From contig JAFYEZ010000008.1 of assembly GCA_017544005.1 (NCBI GenBank), positions 1-45,724 on the forward strand: a DNA stretch of 45,724 bases, written 5' to 3'. This document shows, in pieces, positions 25,842 through 33,930 of the stretch. How positions within the stretch are numbered: position 1 is the first letter of the stretch; every line of letters starts with the position of its first letter. The stretch is from Bacteroidales bacterium. Its GTDB lineage: Bacteria; Bacteroidota; Bacteroidia; Bacteroidales; UBA932. The notes under the pieces were generated by a model. It did no database searches. It was not told the DNA's origin and saw only the letters and a program-made list of their open reading frames with translations. Made by a program: the position numbers and the translations under genes.

Positions 25842-25954
25842 GGCTTGCAATGTAAATCACTGGCACACTGAAAGTTAGTCAATGTCCTACCCTCCACTGC
25901 AGGGGGTAGGACATTGTGTTATTGCCAGAGAATCAGTAACTTGCATTGCAAGGA
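25842..25954 (+). repeat. 113-bp palindromic element, copy 6 (divergent, stem version IV)
   Basis: Outer stem CTTGCAATGTAA (25844-25855) with 25941-25952 (one G-T pair); the termini differ from the family (GCAATG instead of GGCGGC) but stay complementary. A second stem CTGGCA (25860-25865) with TGCCAG (25923-25928) replaces the side arms. Central stem CAATGTCCTACCC (25880-25892) with 25904-25916, perfect 13 bp. Length and centre agree exactly with the other copies. Its right end supplies a TTG at a -33 distance from the sigma-factor promoter. Confidence 0.85.
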
Positions 25955-25969
25955 AAAAACCTAAATTTG
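25941..25969 (+). promoter_or_regulatory. Promoter of the sigma/anti-sigma operon (TTG-N18-TAAATTTG)
   Basis: TAAATTTG at 25962-25969 matches the -7 consensus exactly. A TTG at 25941-25943, within the right arm of palindromic copy 6, lies 18 bp upstream. The first gene starts at 26021, leaving a leader of about 45 nt. This is a housekeeping-type promoter; an additional sigma-specific promoter for autoregulation is not evident to me. Confidence 0.55.
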
Positions 25970-26020
25970 TAAGACGTACTTTGTGGGTATCCACGTTATA
26001 TAAGCAGAGAGATAGAAAAC

Positions 26021-26572
26021 GTGTTGGAAGAAACGGATTTGATCAAATCGTGTTCCGCTGGGGAACGTGCGGCGCAGGAGGAGTTGTATACCCGTTATGC
26101 AACCAAGGTTTTCACGTGCTGCAGACGATACTGTGATAACGATGCTGATGCAGAAGATATCCTGCAAGATACGTTTCTGGTGGCCTTTGACCGAATATCG
26201 TCTTTCAACTACAGGGGGAGCATTTCCTTGCAGGCGTGGCTCTGCAGGATCGCCATCAACCAGGCGATAGATAGAATTCGGAAGCGTCGGCGGTGGCCGG
26301 TGTTGATTCGCGATTCGGAGAAGGACGACGTGGCGGCGCCGGAGGAAGAGGAACTCGAAGGGGTTCCTCCAGAAAAGTTGCTGGAGATGATTGCCGCACT
26401 GCCTGAGATGAGAAGAGCCGTTTTCAATCTCTACTGTTTAGATTGTTACACGCATCGGGAAATAGGCGAGATGTTGGGTATCAGCGAAAAAGGTTCAGCG
26501 AGCATATTGGCGAAGGCCAGGAACCAGTTGAAACGGGAGATAAACAAGTATTTAAAGGTAAAAAGGTTGTAA
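26021..26572 (+). CDS. ECF-type RNA polymerase sigma factor
   Basis: A 183-residue extracytoplasmic-function sigma factor. Region 2 spans about residues 15-85, with the core-binding part DAEDILQDTFLVAFDRI and the -10-recognition helix LQAWLCRIAINQAIDRIRKR. Region 4 spans about 115-178, with the helix-turn-helix CYTHREIGEMLGISEKGSAS. No region 3, as expected for ECF factors. The start is GTG at 26021 or TTG at 26024. Its TAA abuts the ATG of the next gene, a membrane protein that probably sequesters it. It should direct RNA polymerase to envelope-stress or vesiculation genes, by analogy with its partner's family. Confidence 0.95.
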   Translation: MLEETDLIKSCSAGERAAQEELYTRYATKVFTCCRRYCDNDADAEDILQDTFLVAFDRISSFNYRGSISLQAWLCRIAINQAIDRIRKRRRWPVLIRDSEKDDVAAPEEEELEGVPPEKLLEMIAALPEMRRAVFNLYCLDCYTHREIGEMLGISEKGSASILAKARNQLKREINKYLKVKRL

Positions 26573-27727
26573 ATGGAACGGTGGGAACAGATCATCAAAG
26601 ATAAACTGGAGGCTTACGAAAGTCCGCTTCCCGCTGGCGGTTTTGCCCGACTGAGCGAAGCCCACGCAGTGAAAGCGGCCGCCAGCCGTCGGTTCCGCCT
26701 CGCCCTTGGCTTTACAACAGCTGCTGTAGCGGCAGGTCTCGCCTTATTCCTCTTGTTGAAAGGACCCGAAGAAACCAAAGAGACCCCTACCCTTCAGGAG
26801 GAAGCCATTGCACAGGTGCAGCCCGCACCGCAAGTATCTCCCACGTTGCCAGTTCCCTCTGCGCCGCAGATGCCGCCCACTCAACGGGTAGTGCCACGGC
26901 CTGTGAAAACGCCAAACGCAGCGATGGAGCCGGTGAAATCCACCGCGGAGGTAAGCGTCACAGAAGCGCCATCCATCGCGGAGAACCTCTCCACGGCGAA
27001 TCCTGCTCCCGAAAACCAGGCATCTGCCCCTGCAATTGAAATCGGGCCGGAGCCCAAAACTCGTGCTTCCCGAACTCTTCACATCGGCACGAAAGACCTC
27101 AAGATCGCCGGTGTCGGCACCGCTGGTCTCCTTGCCACCTCCTTGTTGGCGAATCATCTACAGACGATACAATCCGGCATATCTGGTGAACCGGTTGATT
27201 CTGCTCCGCATGAAGGTCCGGATGCCGGAACTAAACCCACGACCCCTCCGCGTCATTTCTTTCCTTTCAGGGCGGGACTCTCAGTAGGATATCCGATATC
27301 AGAGCGGACGCGCATCACGAGCGGACTTGACTATTCCCTGTATTCTTCTCAAATAGAAGTATACGCGGAGAATCAATACAAATGGGTAACGCAAAAAGTT
27401 CATTATTTAGGAATTCCGTTCCGTGTGGATTTGAGCATTCTCTCCGGTAACCGATATGACATCTATATAGGAGGCGGATTGGAGGCTGAACTTTGCCTGG
27501 CGGGAACTGTGGATGGAAGAAGGGTATATGGTTGTGACGGAATAGAATTCTCGCTACTGGGGGCCGCCGGCGCCCAGTGGATGATGACGAAGCATGCGGG
27601 CCTCTACTTGGAGCCCACCCTCTCCTGGCTGCCGCTGGCAGACGATATTATTCCTAAAACCTATCGCACGGAACATCCTGTGATGTTGTCCGTTATCTTT
27701 GGTATCCGGTTCATGATCGATAAATAA
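26573..27727 (+). CDS. Putative dual membrane-spanning anti-sigma factor (Dma-like)
   Basis: A 384-residue protein whose parts lie in three compartments. Residues 1-40 are soluble and charged and would face the cytoplasm and the sigma factor. Residues about 42-62 form one transmembrane helix (LALGFTTAAVAAGLALFLLL). A Pro/Ala/Thr-rich linker runs from 63 to about 225, long enough to cross the periplasm. Residues about 229-384 look like an outer-membrane beta-barrel (FPFRAGLSVGYPISERT; IFGIRFMI at the end). This order matches the dual membrane-spanning anti-sigma factors described in Bacteroides thetaiotaomicron, which sense the outer membrane. It starts immediately after the sigma stop. Sigma binding here is inferred from order and position. 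Confidence 0.82.
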   Translation: MERWEQIIKDKLEAYESPLPAGGFARLSEAHAVKAAASRRFRLALGFTTAAVAAGLALFLLLKGPEETKETPTLQEEAIAQVQPAPQVSPTLPVPSAPQMPPTQRVVPRPVKTPNAAMEPVKSTAEVSVTEAPSIAENLSTANPAPENQASAPAIEIGPEPKTRASRTLHIGTKDLKIAGVGTAGLLATSLLANHLQTIQSGISGEPVDSAPHEGPDAGTKPTTPPRHFFPFRAGLSVGYPISERTRITSGLDYSLYSSQIEVYAENQYKWVTQKVHYLGIPFRVDLSILSGNRYDIYIGGGLEAELCLAGTVDGRRVYGCDGIEFSLLGAAGAQWMMTKHAGLYLEPTLSWLPLADDIIPKTYRTEHPVMLSVIFGIRFMIDK

Positions 27728-27748
27728 TCAATAAATAATCACAAGACT

Positions 27749-28987
27749 ATGAAAAGACTCATTACCCTATTTGCATTCATGCTCGCGTTGGCTTCGCTGC
27801 CCAGCTGCGGTAATGATACGCCCATTACAATGGACGACAATCCCTATGCTCCCATCGTCCTGACTTCGGAGCAGGATGCGATGGTATATTCCGGCAACCA
27901 GTTTGCACTCAAATTGCTGGCCGCTGTAGATGCGAAAGCCGACGGTAGTTACATCATTTCTCCGCTTGGCCTTCAGTATATCCTGGGCATGTTGCTTGAC
28001 GGGGCTGATGGCCAGACCGCGCAGGAGATTTGCGAAGTTCTCGGATATGGGAAAGATGCTGCTGCCGTGAGCGAGTTCTTTGGCAGGCTGATCCGGGAAT
28101 TGCCGGAACAGGATAAACTGACGGAAGTTTCCTCTGTCCGGAGTGTCCTGACAGCTCCTACATTGAACCTGAAGGCTAATTACGTCTCCTCTGTTTCCGA
28201 AACCTACAAAGCCCTTTTTGAACAAGTGGATTTCACCAAGACTTCTGCCGTCCGGGAGAAGGTCAACAACTGGTGTTCAAAGAATACCAACGGAATGATT
28301 AAGGAGATGCTGCTGAAAGCGGACGAAGCCTGGTTGAATGAAGTTTGCATCATGTTTCTTGATGCACTTTGGTTCAAAGGCGTCTGGGCAGACAAATTCG
28401 ATAAATCAGCCACGGAAAACGGACAATTTACGAAAGCAGACGGGACCAGGGAATCGGTCAAGTTTATGAAAAAGACCGCGTCCTTCAATCTCAATCCTTC
28501 TCCGGACGGGCAGGGCGGGTATTTGTCGCTGCCGTATGGAAATGGCGCTTATTCCATGCTGATAGCTCTTCCCGCTGGGAATGCTACTGCGCAGGACATT
28601 ATTCAGACACTGAGCAGCACGGGCCAACTTCCTCATCCCGGGCATGGTTTGAAAGCCGAGGTATGGCTACCACGATTCGAAATAGACTATAAAGTGGAGT
28701 ATCAGGATATCATGAGAGAAATGGGGATGACAACGGCGTTCTCCCCAAAGGCCGACTTCAGCAGGATGACAGATGAGTACGTCCTTTTGAATCGCATCCT
28801 TCAGAAATCTGTTGTCAAGGTGGACGAATCCGGTACGGAAGCCGCTGCGGTTACGATTGCATCCATGGAAACACTGGGAGCGCACCCGTCTATGTATTAT
28901 TTCCACGCCGACCGCCCGTTCCTATTCTTTATCACAGAGAATAGCACCGGTACAATTCTCTTCGCCGGCAAGTATGGCGGTAAGTAA
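27749..28987 (+). CDS. Lipoprotein serpin (serine protease inhibitor)
   Basis: A 412-residue serpin with signal peptide and lipobox LASLPSC (Cys20). Serpin hallmarks: SPLGLQYILGMLLDGA (helix B region), WCSKNTNGMIKEML, FLDALWFKGVW, the hinge ESGTEAAAVT, and FHADRPFLFFI before the C-terminal strand. Counting from the hinge (Gly P15, Thr P14) puts P1 at about Leu376 with Gly at P1', which would suit elastase- or chymotrypsin-like targets; this is an estimate. The Ala-rich hinge indicates a working inhibitor rather than a dead homologue. It lies 21 bp after the anti-sigma gene. Likely role: protecting the cell surface from host or neighbour proteases, or controlling a protease in the sigma pathway. 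Confidence 0.93.
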   Translation: MKRLITLFAFMLALASLPSCGNDTPITMDDNPYAPIVLTSEQDAMVYSGNQFALKLLAAVDAKADGSYIISPLGLQYILGMLLDGADGQTAQEICEVLGYGKDAAAVSEFFGRLIRELPEQDKLTEVSSVRSVLTAPTLNLKANYVSSVSETYKALFEQVDFTKTSAVREKVNNWCSKNTNGMIKEMLLKADEAWLNEVCIMFLDALWFKGVWADKFDKSATENGQFTKADGTRESVKFMKKTASFNLNPSPDGQGGYLSLPYGNGAYSMLIALPAGNATAQDIIQTLSSTGQLPHPGHGLKAEVWLPRFEIDYKVEYQDIMREMGMTTAFSPKADFSRMTDEYVLLNRILQKSVVKVDESGTEAAAVTIASMETLGAHPSMYYFHADRPFLFFITENSTGTILFAGKYGGK

Positions 28988-29012
28988 TGAAACAGGATAG
29001 TACGCTATTACC

Positions 29013-29564
29013 ATGAAAACGAAGTATTATTTCATCTATTTCATTGTCGGGGCCGCATTTCTGGCGGCGTCTGCCTGGGTGTTTTTCTCCCGTGGGAAGA
29101 ATGCAAAAGCCATATGGGCGAAGTATCGTCTGGGCGGGATCATGCTCACCTGCCTGGCTATGCTGTCAGCGGCATCCTGCGAGCATGACGGGGTAATGGT
29201 CACCTGTTACGACGTGGCGGTGGAGCCCCTGAAAAACAATATCGTTTCGCTTTCGATCAAGCATAACGAGCCCTCTTACCGGTATTATCAAATTAGTCCC
29301 GGAGACATCTTCTCCATATCCATCAAGGCCCCCTCTTTCGAGAAGTACATCCTCAAGGTTATCCCGAACAATACGGAAGGAACGGAATTGCAAAGGGCGG
29401 AACTGGTCATCACGGATACCGGGGTTTCGACCTTTGAGGTTCCGCTGTCCGGGAGTGTAACCTACAGGGGTGAAGCGGTTGTCCAGATACATGGGGTAAT
29501 CAGGGAGAATCCTGAAGAACTGGACAAGGTGGCGTATGGTGCCACTGTCATTCAAATTCTCTGA
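29013..29564 (+). CDS. Small membrane/lipoprotein paired with a radical SAM enzyme
   Basis: I do not recognise this 183-residue product with certainty. Residues 5-25 are a transmembrane stretch (YFIYFIVGAAFLAASAWVFF), then a basic segment (RGKNAKAIWAKYR), then a second hydrophobic stretch ending in a lipobox-like site (MLSAASC, Cys56). The rest (about 57-183) is a soluble beta-rich domain with one further Cys (VTCYDVAVEP, Cys65). Start codon use is uncertain: translation from the ATG at 29142 would give a very short signal. Its TGA overlaps the radical SAM ATG (TGATG), so the two proteins are made together. It may be the substrate or partner of that enzyme, as in the rSAM/lipoprotein gene pairs known in Bacteroidota. 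Confidence 0.68.
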   Translation: MKTKYYFIYFIVGAAFLAASAWVFFSRGKNAKAIWAKYRLGGIMLTCLAMLSAASCEHDGVMVTCYDVAVEPLKNNIVSLSIKHNEPSYRYYQISPGDIFSISIKAPSFEKYILKVIPNNTEGTELQRAELVITDTGVSTFEVPLSGSVTYRGEAVVQIHGVIRENPEELDKVAYGATVIQIL

Positions 29565-30640
29565 TGGCAAGGGCTTACATCGATAATGTCGTTTTCGAGA
29601 TCACGGAAGCCTGCAACCAGTGTTGCAGGTTCTGTTATAATTATTGGAGGGACGGCAACGCTCCCATTCCGGCGCCCGATCCGGCATTGGCCCGGAAGAC
29701 TTTAAAAAAACTGCTTTCCCAGGCGTCTGTCGGTAATCTTTCACTTTCAGGAGGTGAGCCGCTTCTGCTGCCCAACGTACACGATCTGGTTCTTCATGCC
29801 AGGTTCAAAGGCTGCAAGGTGAACATTCTTACCAACGGCACCCTCTTAGATGAGGATGCCCTCCATAACTTTATCAGTCTGGGCGTTGGCGCTATCCAGA
29901 TTCCCCTGCTCAGTTCAGATGCCGCTATCCATGAAACCCTTACCGGTCTGCCCGGTTCCTGGGGAAAGGCATTTGATGCATTGAAACGAACGGGGAAGAC
30001 AGGTATCGGCGCTGCGGTTCTGGTGATTACCCGGGTAAATGCTCCCTATGTGACGGCCACCCTTTCGCTCATCAGGGACTGCGGCATCCGGACCGTGATG
30101 GTGAACCGGTTCAATATCGGCGGAAACGGGATCCGGAATCTGCGGGAACTCGTCCCGGACAGAATAATGCTGGAAGAAGCTTTTGCCGGGGTTGAGGCGT
30201 TTGCCGTCGCGAATCCGGAGATGCGTTTCGTCAGCGGTGTATGTACCCCTCTTTGCCTGATGGATACGGAAAAGTATCCTCACATTTCCTTTACCCGCTG
30301 CACCACAGAACTGTCCGGCCGTCCGCTCACGGTAAACTATAGCGGGGACGTACGCTTCTGCAACCATTCTCCCCGAGTGTTGGGGAATATTTATTCCAGG
30401 GACATTGGCGACATCCTTGGCGATCCCCGGATTAAGGAATACTACGCTGCCGTTCCGGAAGAATGCGGCAAATGCCCATCATTCCAGCGTTGTGGCGGAG
30501 GTTGTCGGGCGGCATCGGAACAGGTCTATGGCAGTTTCGCCGTCAAGGATCCTATTTGCAGGGAGATTTCTTCACTCCACGAAGGCAATGGTGGCCACGC
30601 TGACGCGGAAGTGCGGCAGCAGGGGCCTGATGGCCTCTGA
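29564..30640 (+). CDS. Radical SAM/SPASM-domain maturase
   Basis: A 358-residue radical SAM enzyme. The [4Fe-4S] site is C17-C21-C24 in EACNQCCRFCYNYW (CX3CX2C, with an extra Cys20), followed by the SAM-binding SGGEP (62-66) and the strand NILTNGT. The C-terminal part carries a SPASM-type Cys set for auxiliary clusters: FTRC, DVRFCNHSP, and ECGKCPSFQRCGGGC near 315, with a last Cys at 332. SPASM enzymes usually modify peptides or protein side chains (anaerobic sulfatase activation, RiPP crosslinks). No sulfatase or obvious short precursor peptide is adjacent; the overlapping upstream lipoprotein is the best candidate substrate. Its last 23 codons overlap the end of comF on the other strand. 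Confidence 0.93.
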   Translation: MARAYIDNVVFEITEACNQCCRFCYNYWRDGNAPIPAPDPALARKTLKKLLSQASVGNLSLSGGEPLLLPNVHDLVLHARFKGCKVNILTNGTLLDEDALHNFISLGVGAIQIPLLSSDAAIHETLTGLPGSWGKAFDALKRTGKTGIGAAVLVITRVNAPYVTATLSLIRDCGIRTVMVNRFNIGGNGIRNLRELVPDRIMLEEAFAGVEAFAVANPEMRFVSGVCTPLCLMDTEKYPHISFTRCTTELSGRPLTVNYSGDVRFCNHSPRVLGNIYSRDIGDILGDPRIKEYYAAVPEECGKCPSFQRCGGGCRAASEQVYGSFAVKDPICREISSLHEGNGGHADAEVRQQGPDGL

Positions 30641-31375
30641 GAGGGTTGCACCGGTCGTCATGACATCGTCCACAATCAAGAGATGACGGATGCCCTGCGC
30701 CTGCAGGCGGGCCGCCGCTTTGGGCCTCAGGACAAAGGCCCCGGCCACGTTGCGCCGCTTGCCTTCCGCATCCAGACGAGTCTGGGTGCGGGTATAGCGA
30801 GCGCGCCGCAGCAAATCCGTCACGACGGGCAGCGGCCGGTCCTGCAAACCTTCCGCAAGGCCGCGGGCAATTACCTCCGCCTGGTTGTAGCCGCGCCTCA
30901 GGCGACGCAGCACATGGAGCGGAACCGGCACGAGCGCCTGCACCGGAGGAACCGCCTCTCCGGAGAGTTCTTCGACAAACGGCTGCAGGAAACGGCTCCG
31001 CATCCGCAGCCCCAGTTCCCGGCCCAGCGCTCGCCCCAGGCGCAGATTGCCGGCATATTTGACCTCCTGCACCAAACGGGTATAGTCACTCCCCTGCCGG
31101 TAGAAATAGAGCGAGGCGGCCCGCAGGATGCCCACCCGGTGCCAGAGCTGCTGCTCAGCGGGGTTTTCCTCCCAGCTCCAGAAATAGGTTTCGGGAAGAT
31201 CCTCCAGACAATCCGGGCAGAGATGCTCCGGAAGCCCGTAACGGGGTGCTCCCACCGGCACGGTCTCCAACGATGAGCCGCAGACCAGACACCGCCGGGG
31301 CACCAGCAAATCCGCCAGTGAGCGCAGCACGTAGGCCAGCCGCGCAGTAAGACCGCTCCAACCGCTCTCCTCCAT
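30572..31375 (-). CDS. comF: ComF-family phosphoribosyltransferase-like protein
   Basis: A 267-residue ComF/GntX-family protein. The N-terminal part has a Cys pair arrangement for zinc (CLVCGS ... LCPDCL), then a phosphoribosyltransferase fold with the PRPP-binding loop LIVDDVMTTGATL near 235-247. ComF homologues take part in DNA uptake in naturally competent bacteria; elsewhere the role is unknown. It is the last gene of the minus-strand operon, 12 bp after mutS2, and its last 23 codons overlap the 3' end of the radical SAM gene. The overlap marks the border between the AT-richer sigma/rSAM operon and the GC-rich housekeeping block. Confidence 0.9.
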   Translation of the reverse strand: MEESGWSGLTARLAYVLRSLADLLVPRRCLVCGSSLETVPVGAPRYGLPEHLCPDCLEDLPETYFWSWEENPAEQQLWHRVGILRAASLYFYRQGSDYTRLVQEVKYAGNLRLGRALGRELGLRMRSRFLQPFVEELSGEAVPPVQALVPVPLHVLRRLRRGYNQAEVIARGLAEGLQDRPLPVVTDLLRRARYTRTQTRLDAEGKRRNVAGAFVLRPKAAARLQAQGIRHLLIVDDVMTTGATLSEAIRPLLPHFRVSVATIAFVE

Positions 31376-31387
31376 CCTGTCCGGGAT

Positions 31388-33919
31388 TTACAGATCGAAT
31401 TCTACCACCGTGATGCCGGCGCCGCCCAGGTCGATTGCCTCGTCGCGGGCAGAAGCCACGCCCGGCACCGTGCGCAAATACTTGCGGATCTCCTCACGCA
31501 GCACGCCGTTGCCCTTGCCATGCAGGATCTTCACCTGCCCCATGCCGAGCATCATGGCGTCGTCGATAAAGCGCACCACGATCTCCATGGCATCGTTCAG
31601 CCGTTCGCCGCGGATATCGATGCTCGGGGAGAACTGCAGCCGCCGCTCGGACAGCGAGGAGGAATTGTAGCTCTTGCGGACCGGAGCGGTGCCCTTGGTC
31701 AGTTCGCGGTATTGCGTGGCGGAGACGCGCTCCACCTTGTCGGCCTTCATGCGGCTGGTGATGCTGCCGATGACGACAAAAAGGTCGCGGCCGCTGATGC
31801 GGGAAATCTCGCCTGGCAGGCCGTTGGAGCGGACAATCACCTTGTCGCCCACCGCCAGCGGAGCGTCGGCGGGTTTTTCGCCGGCACGCACGGGCGCCAC
31901 CGGCTTGGGAAGCGCCTCCTTGATGGCCTCCACAGCCGCTGCCTCGCGTTCGCCGCGCTGGGCCTTGCGCTGCTTCTCCCGCTCCTTGCGGGCCAGGATA
32001 TGGGCCATCTTTTCCTCAATCTTGCGGTCGTTTTCGCTCAGCGTTTCGCGGTCGATTCCCTCCTTGAAATCGGCCATCTCCTTGCGGATGAGGCGCGTCT
32101 TCTCCTTGTCGGCCTGCGCCTCGCGGATGTCGCGGATGGTGCGCTCCACCTGCTTGTTAGCGCCGGCGATGATGGCGCGTGCCTCCTCGCGGGCCTCGTC
32201 GAGCATCTGTTTCTTGAGGGCCTTAACCTCGGCGAGTTCCTTCTGGTAGCGGTCCGTCAGCCCCTCGAGCGTCTTGTCGGTGGCCTTGATGTGGGCCAGC
32301 TTCTCGTCCAGCGCCTTGCGGTTGCGGGCAATCCGGCGCAGGTTGCGCTCGATGCTGACGTATTCCGTGCCGGCCCGCTCTTCGGCATCCTTCACCAGCG
32401 GCTCCGGGAGCCCCATCTTGCGGGCCAGTTCAAAGGCGAAGGAGTTGCCCGGAAGGCCCATTTCGAGCTGGAACATCGGGCGGATGGCCGCCGCGTCGAA
32501 GAGCATCGCGCCGTTGATGACGCCGGTGCTGCCCGAGGCGTAGAGCTTGAGGTTGGTATAGTGGGTGGTGACCACGCCATAGACGCCACGCCGGTCCAGT
32601 TCGCTCAGCACGGCCTCGGCAATTGCCCCGCCGGCGGCCGGCTCCGTGCCGCTGCCGAACTCGTCGATCAGCACCAGCGTGCGTTCGCCCGCCTTTTCGA
32701 GAATCTCCCGCAGGTGGGCCAGGTGCGAACTGTAGGTGCTCAGGTCGTTCTCGAGCGACTGATCGTCGCCGATATCGATGAAAATCTCGTCGAACACCGG
32801 GAGTTCCGAGATTTCCGAAGTAGGGATGAGCATACCCCACTGGAACATATACTGCAGCAGGCCTACTGTTTTAAGGCAGACCGACTTGCCGCCGGCATTC
32901 GGGCCGGAAATGAGCAGGATGTGCTTGTCGCGCGTGAGGGTGAGCGTCAGCGGCACGATCTCCTTGTGCTCGCGGCGCAAGGAGGCCTCCAGCAGCGGAT
33001 GGCGCGCCTTGCGCAGGGTCAGTTCGCCGTTGTCCGAAAGGATGGGCATGCCGGCGATCATATCTACGGCCACCATCGCCTTGGCGTGGATGAAATCCAT
33101 TTCGCCCAGGTAGTCCGACGCATGCACGAGCTCCGGCAGCGACGGGCGGATGGCTTCGGTAAACTCGAAGAGGATGCGCTGGATCTCGCGTTGCTCCTCA
33201 AACTGCAGCTCGCGGACCTGGTTCTCCAGTTCGACGACCTCCATCGGCTCGATAAAGACCGTCTTGCCGCTGGCCGATTCGTCATAGACAAAGCCCGGAA
33301 GCCGCTTCTTGGCGCCGGCAGGCACCGGAATCAGCGTGCGACCGTCGCGCACCGTGGCGGAGACCTCCTCCCCCACGATTCCTTCGGCCTTGACCGAGCG
33401 CAGGATGGCCGCGATGCGGGTGGCGATCACGCCGTCCTTTTCGCGCAGTGAGCGGCGGATTGAAGCCAACTCCGGCGAGGCGCTGTCCTTGACATTGCCG
33501 TTGCGGTCCAGGATGGCGGCGATGCGGCGGGCAATCTCCGGATCGAAGGTGACATCGGCCGATAAGGCCCGCAGATTCGGGTAGAGGTCCTCCTTGCTGC
33601 GCGCAAAGAAGGCCAGCAGCTGGCGCAGCGTCTCGAGGGCGGTGCGCAGCTTGATGAGCGAGGGCAGGTCGATGCAGCTTCCCTCGGCGTCGAGCGGCAC
33701 CAGGAAGGGACGCGTATCGACATAGCCGTTGACGGGAAAATCGTCTTCGAAGAGGCAGATGGTGCGCATCTCGTCGGTCAGGCGGAGCCGCGCGAGGATC
33801 TCCTCCCCATCGCGGGAAATCTCCTCCTCGGCCACCTTGGCCTGCGCGTAGAGGCTCTGGCAGCGGTTGTGCACCAGCCCCCGGACGCGGTCAAATCCCA
33901 GTTTCCCCTCGAGCGACAT
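31388..33919 (-). CDS. mutS2: MutS2 (Smr-domain ATPase)
   Basis: An 843-residue MutS2. N-terminal helical lever region, then the ABC-type ATPase: Walker A SGPNAGGKSVC near 345, Walker B VLIDEFGSGTEP near 420, then a coiled-coil (about 520-660, rich in Glu/Arg/Lys) and the C-terminal Smr nuclease domain with DIRGERLNDAM and LHGKGNGVLREEI (about 770-843). MutS2 lacks the mismatch-binding domain of MutS; relatives suppress recombination or split collided ribosomes. It lies 11 bp after cdaA and 12 bp before comF. Confidence 0.96.
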   Translation of the reverse strand: MSLEGKLGFDRVRGLVHNRCQSLYAQAKVAEEEISRDGEEILARLRLTDEMRTICLFEDDFPVNGYVDTRPFLVPLDAEGSCIDLPSLIKLRTALETLRQLLAFFARSKEDLYPNLRALSADVTFDPEIARRIAAILDRNGNVKDSASPELASIRRSLREKDGVIATRIAAILRSVKAEGIVGEEVSATVRDGRTLIPVPAGAKKRLPGFVYDESASGKTVFIEPMEVVELENQVRELQFEEQREIQRILFEFTEAIRPSLPELVHASDYLGEMDFIHAKAMVAVDMIAGMPILSDNGELTLRKARHPLLEASLRREHKEIVPLTLTLTRDKHILLISGPNAGGKSVCLKTVGLLQYMFQWGMLIPTSEISELPVFDEIFIDIGDDQSLENDLSTYSSHLAHLREILEKAGERTLVLIDEFGSGTEPAAGGAIAEAVLSELDRRGVYGVVTTHYTNLKLYASGSTGVINGAMLFDAAAIRPMFQLEMGLPGNSFAFELARKMGLPEPLVKDAEERAGTEYVSIERNLRRIARNRKALDEKLAHIKATDKTLEGLTDRYQKELAEVKALKKQMLDEAREEARAIIAGANKQVERTIRDIREAQADKEKTRLIRKEMADFKEGIDRETLSENDRKIEEKMAHILARKEREKQRKAQRGEREAAAVEAIKEALPKPVAPVRAGEKPADAPLAVGDKVIVRSNGLPGEISRISGRDLFVVIGSITSRMKADKVERVSATQYRELTKGTAPVRKSYNSSSLSERRLQFSPSIDIRGERLNDAMEIVVRFIDDAMMLGMGQVKILHGKGNGVLREEIRKYLRTVPGVASARDEAIDLGGAGITVVEFDL

Positions 33920-33930
33920 TCCCCAGCCTC

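Noticed and set aside
26573-27727. FecR-type anti-sigma factor for the TonB receptors
   Set aside because: There is no FecR domain, and neither receptor carries an N-terminal signalling extension; the C-terminal barrel fits the dual-membrane type.
29564-30640. Anaerobic sulfatase-maturating enzyme
   Set aside because: It is a SPASM protein, but no sulfatase gene is near and the partner is an overlapping lipoprotein gene.
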